Below, in pieces: positions 1 through 7,815 of a DNA stretch of 7,815 bases (position 1 is the first letter of the stretch; each line of letters begins with the position of its first letter). The stretch is from CAZHHM01 sp964532225. Lineage in GTDB: Bacteria > Margulisbacteria > WOR-1 > JAKLHX01. The position numbers and the translations under genes are program-made. Under the pieces are notes generated by a model. It was not told the DNA's origin. It worked only from the letters and a program-made list of their open reading frames with translations, and did no database searches. The stretch lies in NCBI GenBank assembly GCA_964532225.1, contig CAZHHM010000037.1, positions 1-7,815 on the forward strand, in the 5' to 3' direction.

Positions 1-233
1 CTGTGTTCCTGAAGGTTATGCCCGATCCCCGGTATATAGGCCGTGACCTCTATCCCGTTGACAAGCCTTACCCTTGCGACCTTCCTGAGAGCGGAGTTCG
101 GTTTCTTGGGGGTAGTCGTGTACACCCTGAGACAAACACCTCTCTTGAGCGGAGAACCGGTCAGCGCCGGAGCTTTGCTCTTTTGTTTTTTCGTGCTTCT
201 CCCTTTCCTGATCAGCTGTAATATCGTGGGCAT
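1..233 (-). CDS. rpsL: 30S ribosomal protein S12, N-terminal part (runs off the window)
   Basis: S12 is a small-subunit ribosomal protein at the decoding centre, where it contacts the 16S rRNA A-site and influences translational accuracy. The reading frame begins MPTILQLIRKGR and contains the family hallmark TPKKPNSALRK (residues 42-51), then YIPGIGHNLQEH at the window edge. Seventy-seven codons are visible of a family usually near 123-140 residues; the C-terminal half, with the conserved aspartate loop, lies outside. Residues align with E. coli S12 without gaps up to the edge. K43 and K44 are the normal lysines (K43 is K42 in mature E. coli numbering), so this visible region gives no sign of streptomycin resistance. 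The long N-terminal insertion of Bacillus-type S12 is absent. The ATG directly follows the rpoC TAA, so no earlier start in this frame is possible. A Shine-Dalgarno sequence lies 8 nt upstream, inside rpoC. Leucine at position 5 replaces the usual asparagine of MPTINQL. All seven arginines use AGG or AGA. Confidence 0.98.
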   Translation of the reverse strand, partial: MPTILQLIRKGRSTKKQKSKAPALTGSPLKRGVCLRVYTTTPKKPNSALRKVARVRLVNGIEVTAYIPGIGHNLQEH

Positions 234-3200
234 TTACTCGTCTCCTTCTTTTCCGTGTTTTGGCTGCAGCTCAAAATGCTTGTACCCTACAAAACCGGTG
301 CCTGCAGGTATCAGTTTTCCGATGATGACGTTCTCTTTGAGACCGTACATCTCGTCGATCTTGCCTCTTATCGCGGCATCCGTAAGGATCCTTGCCGTTT
401 CCTGGAAGGAGGCGGCAGAGATGAAGCTGTCGGTCATCAGTGATGCCTTGGTTATGCCAAGCAATACCTGTGATACCGTCGGCTTTTCGCCTTTCACGTC
501 CTCCAGCACCTTTTCGAACTCGTTGCGGTCAATAAGCTCTCCCGGAAGCAGCATTGTGTCTCCCGGCGTCATTATCCTGACCTTTTTGGTCATCTGTCTT
601 ACCGCTGTTTCGATATGTTTATCGTGTATGCTCACGCCCTGCTCTCTGTATACTCTCTGCACCTCGTTGACAAGATGTGTTTGAACAGCGCCGATACCTT
701 CGATCCTTAGGACCTCGTGCGGGTCGATCTTGCCGTAGGTCAGTGGCGTACCCTTCGTTACTCTGTCGCCTTTTGCTACCGCGAGCCTTGATTCGTACGG
801 CATGAGATACTCTCTCACGTCATCGTCCTCTCCCGCAACGGTCACTTTTCTGTAATCCTCTTTATCAGTGATATCCACTTTCCCGTCAATTTCCGAGAGG
901 ATCGCGGCGTTCTTCGGCTTTCTCGCCTCGAACAGCTCCTCTACCCTCGGAAGACCCTGAATGATGTCGCGTGTTTTGCTGGAATCGAATATTTTGACCC
1001 TGGCAAGAACGTCATGGCTCTTTACATCCTCAGCGTCCTCGACCAGTACTGTCGTATCCGACGGGGACTGATAGAACTCACCCTTTGCGGTAACGATGTT
1101 CTTCTGCCCTCCGCTTTCGAATATTTCGATAACAACACCCGGTGTTTTCGCAGTCACACCTTCAGCGATGTCGGTGGCGATATTCACGCTGTCGCCTACT
1201 TTCACGAAAATATTCGTGCTTTTCGGCACCTGATAGGTCTTTACCGCTTCGCTGTGATAAACGAAGAGCATGCCGTCATCGTTCTTGACCCTTTGGCCCT
1301 GATGTGTCGCCTCTGCCTTCTTCTTAGCGAACTCAATGTTGATGAGCTTCACTCTTCCGTCCGATTTTGAGGTGACGTACTCGTAATTCTCCTCGTATTC
1401 GGCCAGCGTGCCGCCCGCTTCTATGTGCGCTTTATCTGTAGCTCTGAGGATGTAGCCGATCGACATCGGATATGTATCTATTCTGTCCTTGCCGGCATCC
1501 ACAGTGATCACAGTTTCCTTGGTAAGGACCTTGATCTTGTTCCCGAAATCATCGATAACTGTCCTGGTTATCACATCCTCGGTGAACTTGATCTTGCCTG
1601 CATGTTTTGCCTTTACGACCTTTCGGGAACTTTTTCTGAGAGCAACGCCTCCGATATGGAACGTTCTCATGGTAAGCTGTGTTCCGGGCTCGCCGATCGA
1701 TTGGGCGGCGATCACACCGATCGCTTCGCCGACGTTGACCAGCTTTCCTGTTGCCAGGTTCCTGCCGTAGCATTTCTGGCATATTCCTCTTTTGGCCTTG
1801 CATGAGAGCGGAGACCTTACCTCGACCGCCTCTACGCCCGCGGCGACGATCTTGTCCGCCGTGGCTTCATCTATCTCATCACCTGAAGAGATTATCGTTT
1901 TGCCGGTATTCGGGTCCACCACTTTCGTAGCAGCTATCCTGCCGAATATCCTCGCTCTGAGAGGAACGATCACATCGTAGTTCTCCATGATCGCCGCGAC
2001 CTCGATGCCGTGCTTTGTTCCGCAGTCCTCCTCGGTTATGAAGATGTCCTGAGTTACATCGACAAGCCTTCTTGTCAGGTACCCTGAATCGGCCGTTCTG
2101 AGTGCCGTATCCACGAGACCTTTCCTTGCGCCGTAAGATGATATGAAATATTCTGTTACGCTCAGACCTTCTTTGAAGTTGGTCTTGATCGGTATGTCGA
2201 TGATGTGACCTTGCGCGTCTGCCATAAGACCCCTGATGCCAGAAAGCTGTCTGACCTGGTCCTTGTTACCTCTGGCTCCCGAGAAGGACATAAGGTAGAC
2301 AGAATTCAGCTTTTGGTCCTCAAGCTGCTTCATGAGCGATTGAGTGACATCGTCGGTCACGGTACTCCATGTATCAAGGACCCTTTCAAGCTTTTCCTTT
2401 GGCGAAATGGAACCGTGCCTTTCCATCTTCTCGATCTGTTCGATCTCTTTTTCTGCTTTGGTTATGATCTCTTTTTTATTGTCAGGGATTATCAGGTCGT
2501 CAATACCGATCGAGATCCCTGCCCTAGTAGCGAACATGAACCCGAGCCTCTTTATCTCGTCAGCGATGTTCGCCGCGACAGCAGACCCGAACCTTTTGTA
2601 GCATGACTCCACGAGCTGTGAGACCTTGCCTTTGTCAATAGAGAAGTTCATATAAGGCACGGACTCGTCAGCAAATGTCTGCTTCAGGACCCTGTTCACG
2701 TTGTAGTTGAAAATGACCCGGCCTACTGTAGTAAGGCCCTCGACGCCCGCCACCTTTATGACGGAATGGAGATGAAGCTCATCATTGTCATATGCAAAGA
2801 CCGCTTCCTCCATATCAGAGAAGCCCTCGAACTTGCCTTCAGCAGAATGAGACCCTTTCATCTGGGCTTCATCCATGAACGTAAGATAATATGTGCCAAG
2901 GATGACATCCTGCGTCGGAGCGATTATCGCCCTACCGGATGCAGGAGAGAGCACGTTGTTAGATGAAAGCATAAGGAGCCTTGCTTCGACCTGTGCTTCC
3001 GGCAGCAGAGGCACATGGACCGCCATCTGGTCACCGTCGAAGTCAGCGTTGAAAGCTGTACATACCAGAGGATGCAGCTGTATGGCTTTGCCCTCTACCA
3101 ATATCGGCTCAAAAGCCTGTATGCCGAGCCTGTGCAGTGTAGGAGCACGGTTCAGCAACACGACATGGCCTTTGATAACCTCTTCGAGCACGTCCCATAC

Positions 3201-4415
3201 CACAACATCTTTTCTTTCGAGCTGTCTCTTGGCGCTCTTGACGTTCTGAGAAAGACCTTTTTCCACCAGTTTGCTTATGACGAACGGCTTGAACAGCTCG
3301 AGAGCCATGCTTTTCGGAAGACCGCACTGATATATCTTCAGTGACGGACCGACGACGATGACGGACCTACCGCTGTAGTCAGCCCTTTTGCCGAGAAGGT
3401 TCTGTCTAAACCGTCCCTGTTTTCCTTCGATGATGTCGGTGAGCGACTTTAACGGTCTTCCGGTCGAACCGGTGACCGCGCGCTTCCTTCTTCCGTTGTC
3501 GATAAGAACATCGACAGCTTCCTGCAGCATCCTTTTTTCGTTCCTGATGATCATCTCGGGAGCGCCCATCTGGATCATTTTTTTCAGACGGTTGTTCCTG
3601 TTAAGTACTCTTCTGTAGAGGTCGTTCAGGTCCGATGTCGCGAACCTTCCGCCTTCCAGCTGTACCATAGGCCTGAGATCAGGCGGCATGACTGGAAGCA
3701 CTTCAAGTATCATCCACTCCGGACGGTTGCCTGAGTTAAGGAAGGCCTCAGCGACCCTCAGTCTTTTTACGACCTTTATCCTCTTCTGTCCCACAGCCCC
3801 TTTGAGCTCTTTTCTCAGCTGCTTGACCAATTGAGGAAGGTCTATGTTAGAAAGGAGCTCCTTAATAGGCTTTGCTCCTGTTTCCGCTTTGAAGGCTCCG
3901 CCGTGCTTGTCCTTAAGGTCCTGATATTCGCCTTCTTTAAGCACGTCGCCGACTTCAAGCGTCTTTTTAAGGTCATCTGACGCTTCGGTCACGATATAAG
4001 AATCGTAATAGATCACTTCTTCAAGTGATTTGTTAGAGATGTCAAGCAGCAGGCCTATATAACCAGGGATGCCTCTGAGGAACCAGACATGGGATACGGG
4101 TACACATAGTCTGATGTGCCCCATCCTTTCCCTTCTTACCCTTGATGTCGTTACTTCGACCCCGCACCTGTCGCAGATAATGCCACGATATCGGACCCTC
4201 CTGTACCTTCCGCAATGACATTCCCAGTCTTTTACAGGGCCGAATATCTTCTCGCAGAAAAGTCCTTTTCTTTCAGGTTTGAACGTCCTGTAGTTGATTG
4301 TTTCAGGTTTTTCGACTTCCCCGAAAGACCATCCAAGTATCCTTTCAGTGGACACCAAGCCGATCTTGAGGTAATCGAACCAGTTTGACTCTTCTTTGAT
4401 TAACTTTTCCGCCAT
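234..4415 (-). CDS. rpoC: DNA-directed RNA polymerase subunit beta prime
   Basis: Beta prime is the largest catalytic subunit of RNA polymerase; it forms the clamp and holds the active-site magnesium. The 1393-residue protein is complete. Domains in order: clamp zinc site with C66, C68, C81 and C84; sigma-binding clamp helices at about 262-310 (starts DLNDLYRRVLNRNNRL); switch region with GKRADYSGR (342-350); catalytic loop NADFDGD at 456-462, with D458, D460 and D462 as magnesium ligands; bridge helix at about 753-788; second zinc site C798, C872, C879 and C882 with the normal spacing; trigger loop with LTMRTFHIGG (914-923), including M916, R917 and H920; then an SI3-like insertion of about 218 residues before QGLPRVEELFEAR (from 1153). 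Length is close to E. coli (about 1407). The ATG abuts the rpoB TAA, making it the earliest possible start, and an AGGAG lies 6 nt upstream. It abuts rpsL downstream in the same way. Small oddities are STERILGWS where SPxxIRSWS is usual near residue 22, and isoleucine 1152 where DITxGLPR is usual. No frameshift or intein is seen. Confidence 0.99.
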   Translation of the reverse strand: MAEKLIKEESNWFDYLKIGLVSTERILGWSFGEVEKPETINYRTFKPERKGLFCEKIFGPVKDWECHCGRYRRVRYRGIICDRCGVEVTTSRVRRERMGHIRLCVPVSHVWFLRGIPGYIGLLLDISNKSLEEVIYYDSYIVTEASDDLKKTLEVGDVLKEGEYQDLKDKHGGAFKAETGAKPIKELLSNIDLPQLVKQLRKELKGAVGQKRIKVVKRLRVAEAFLNSGNRPEWMILEVLPVMPPDLRPMVQLEGGRFATSDLNDLYRRVLNRNNRLKKMIQMGAPEMIIRNEKRMLQEAVDVLIDNGRRKRAVTGSTGRPLKSLTDIIEGKQGRFRQNLLGKRADYSGRSVIVVGPSLKIYQCGLPKSMALELFKPFVISKLVEKGLSQNVKSAKRQLERKDVVVWDVLEEVIKGHVVLLNRAPTLHRLGIQAFEPILVEGKAIQLHPLVCTAFNADFDGDQMAVHVPLLPEAQVEARLLMLSSNNVLSPASGRAIIAPTQDVILGTYYLTFMDEAQMKGSHSAEGKFEGFSDMEEAVFAYDNDELHLHSVIKVAGVEGLTTVGRVIFNYNVNRVLKQTFADESVPYMNFSIDKGKVSQLVESCYKRFGSAVAANIADEIKRLGFMFATRAGISIGIDDLIIPDNKKEIITKAEKEIEQIEKMERHGSISPKEKLERVLDTWSTVTDDVTQSLMKQLEDQKLNSVYLMSFSGARGNKDQVRQLSGIRGLMADAQGHIIDIPIKTNFKEGLSVTEYFISSYGARKGLVDTALRTADSGYLTRRLVDVTQDIFITEEDCGTKHGIEVAAIMENYDVIVPLRARIFGRIAATKVVDPNTGKTIISSGDEIDEATADKIVAAGVEAVEVRSPLSCKAKRGICQKCYGRNLATGKLVNVGEAIGVIAAQSIGEPGTQLTMRTFHIGGVALRKSSRKVVKAKHAGKIKFTEDVITRTVIDDFGNKIKVLTKETVITVDAGKDRIDTYPMSIGYILRATDKAHIEAGGTLAEYEENYEYVTSKSDGRVKLINIEFAKKKAEATHQGQRVKNDDGMLFVYHSEAVKTYQVPKSTNIFVKVGDSVNIATDIAEGVTAKTPGVVIEIFESGGQKNIVTAKGEFYQSPSDTTVLVEDAEDVKSHDVLARVKIFDSSKTRDIIQGLPRVEELFEARKPKNAAILSEIDGKVDITDKEDYRKVTVAGEDDDVREYLMPYESRLAVAKGDRVTKGTPLTYGKIDPHEVLRIEGIGAVQTHLVNEVQRVYREQGVSIHDKHIETAVRQMTKKVRIMTPGDTMLLPGELIDRNEFEKVLEDVKGEKPTVSQVLLGITKASLMTDSFISAASFQETARILTDAAIRGKIDEMYGLKENVIIGKLIPAGTGFVGYKHFELQPKHGKEGDE
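242..247 (-). promoter_or_regulatory. Ribosome binding site of rpsL inside the end of rpoC
   Basis: The mRNA reads AAGGAG, 8 nt before the rpsL ATG at 233. It lies wholly in the last codons of rpoC (encoding KEGDE), so the ribosome that finishes beta prime passes over or covers the site used for S12. The strong match and good spacing support the S12 start. Confidence 0.85.
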
Positions 4416-7686
<3,271 letters not shown>

Positions 7687-7709
<23 letters not shown>

Positions 7710-7815
7710 CTTGTTCCTCTAATTTTTTCTTCAGGTCCTCTGCTTCAGCCTTTTTCACTTTCGTCTTTACAGGCTTCGGGCAGTTATCAACGAGGTCCTT
7801 TGCTTCCTTGAGCCC
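7687..7815 (-). CDS. rplL: 50S ribosomal protein L7/L12, C-terminal part (gene begins outside the window)
   Basis: L7/L12 is the multi-copy ribosomal stalk protein that recruits and stimulates translational GTPases such as EF-G and EF-Tu. The last 42 residues are visible, beginning GLKEAKDLVDNCPKPVK and ending KKLEEQGGIVEIK before TAA (7687-7689). This matches the end of the C-terminal globular domain: the GLKEAKDLV helix that contacts the GTPases, then the final helix and the last beta strand. The frame is open to the window edge and the protein ends at the usual place. DNCPKPVKTKV is slightly unusual, since most family members have a small residue instead of the cysteine and a glycine or asparagine near the second lysine. 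The gene is the upstream neighbour of rpoB in most bacteria, but here its last 23 nt lie inside rpoB in another frame. Confidence 0.96.
7715..7720 (-). promoter_or_regulatory. Likely ribosome binding site of rpoB inside rplL
   Basis: The mRNA reads AGAGGA, 5 nt before the GTG at 7709. It overlaps the TAG at 7719-7721 that closes the rpoB frame upstream. A second candidate, AAGGTGG at 7706-7712, lies 5 nt before a TTG at 7700 and overlaps the GTG itself. Sequence alone does not decide which start is used; the two products differ by three residues. GTG at 7709 is preferred because GTG is generally the commoner start codon. Confidence 0.6.

Noticed and set aside
43..684. 213-residue open frame on the plus strand with several hydrophobic stretches
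   Set aside because: It lies antisense to the end of rpoC and the start of rpsL, both certain genes. Its composition (Ser, Leu, Pro, Cys rich) is what the reverse of Lys/Glu/Arg-rich coding gives, and no known family is recognisable.
1504..1511. Palindrome GTGATCAC, suggestive of an operator half-site
   Set aside because: It sits deep in rpoC coding sequence, is only 8 bp and has no promoter nearby; chance is sufficient.
1425..1805. 126-residue open frame on the plus strand
   Set aside because: It lies antisense to the trigger loop and part of the SI3-like region of rpoC, with no family signature.

Overview
The window is a piece of the core bacterial rplL-rpoB-rpoC-rpsL gene string, read entirely on the minus strand (right to left as printed). 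In transcription order it holds the 3' end of rplL (ribosomal protein L7/L12, 42 residues, 7687-7815), complete rpoB (RNA polymerase beta, 1097 aa, 4416-7709), complete rpoC (beta prime, 1393 aa, 234-4415) and the first 77 codons of rpsL (ribosomal protein S12, 1-233). There is no intergenic DNA. rplL and rpoB overlap by 23 nt. rpoB and rpoC, and rpoC and rpsL, abut exactly as TAA followed at once by ATG. No promoter, terminator, RNA gene, mobile element or CRISPR was seen, and both large genes are intact.

All four proteins are ordinary, complete-looking bacterial core proteins. RpoB carries the two active-site lysines and a drug-sensitive-type rifampicin pocket. RpoC carries the catalytic NADFDGD loop, both four-cysteine zinc sites, the bridge helix and the trigger loop. 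The host is a bacterium with roughly balanced base composition. It uses AGG/AGA as the main arginine codons even in rpsL. Its beta subunit is short and lacks the two large insertions of E. coli beta, while beta prime has an SI3-like insertion in the trigger loop. That combination, with the rpoC-rpsL adjacency, argues against Enterobacteria and against typical Firmicutes or Actinobacteria. I lean weakly toward a Gram-negative, less-studied lineage of the PVC, Omnitrophota or Elusimicrobiota sort. This is an impression from sequence style and not a demonstrated placement.

Functionally, the genes supply the ribosomal stalk protein, the two catalytic subunits of RNA polymerase and the decoding-centre protein S12 from what is almost certainly one transcript. 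Each downstream gene has a Shine-Dalgarno-like sequence inside the last codons of the gene before it, so translational coupling is the likely control. The most notable point is that rpoB, rpoC and rpsL all lie in the same reading frame and are separated only by single TAA codons. I found no evidence of a previously undescribed system; the interest lies in the extreme compaction and in a few lineage-specific protein features.
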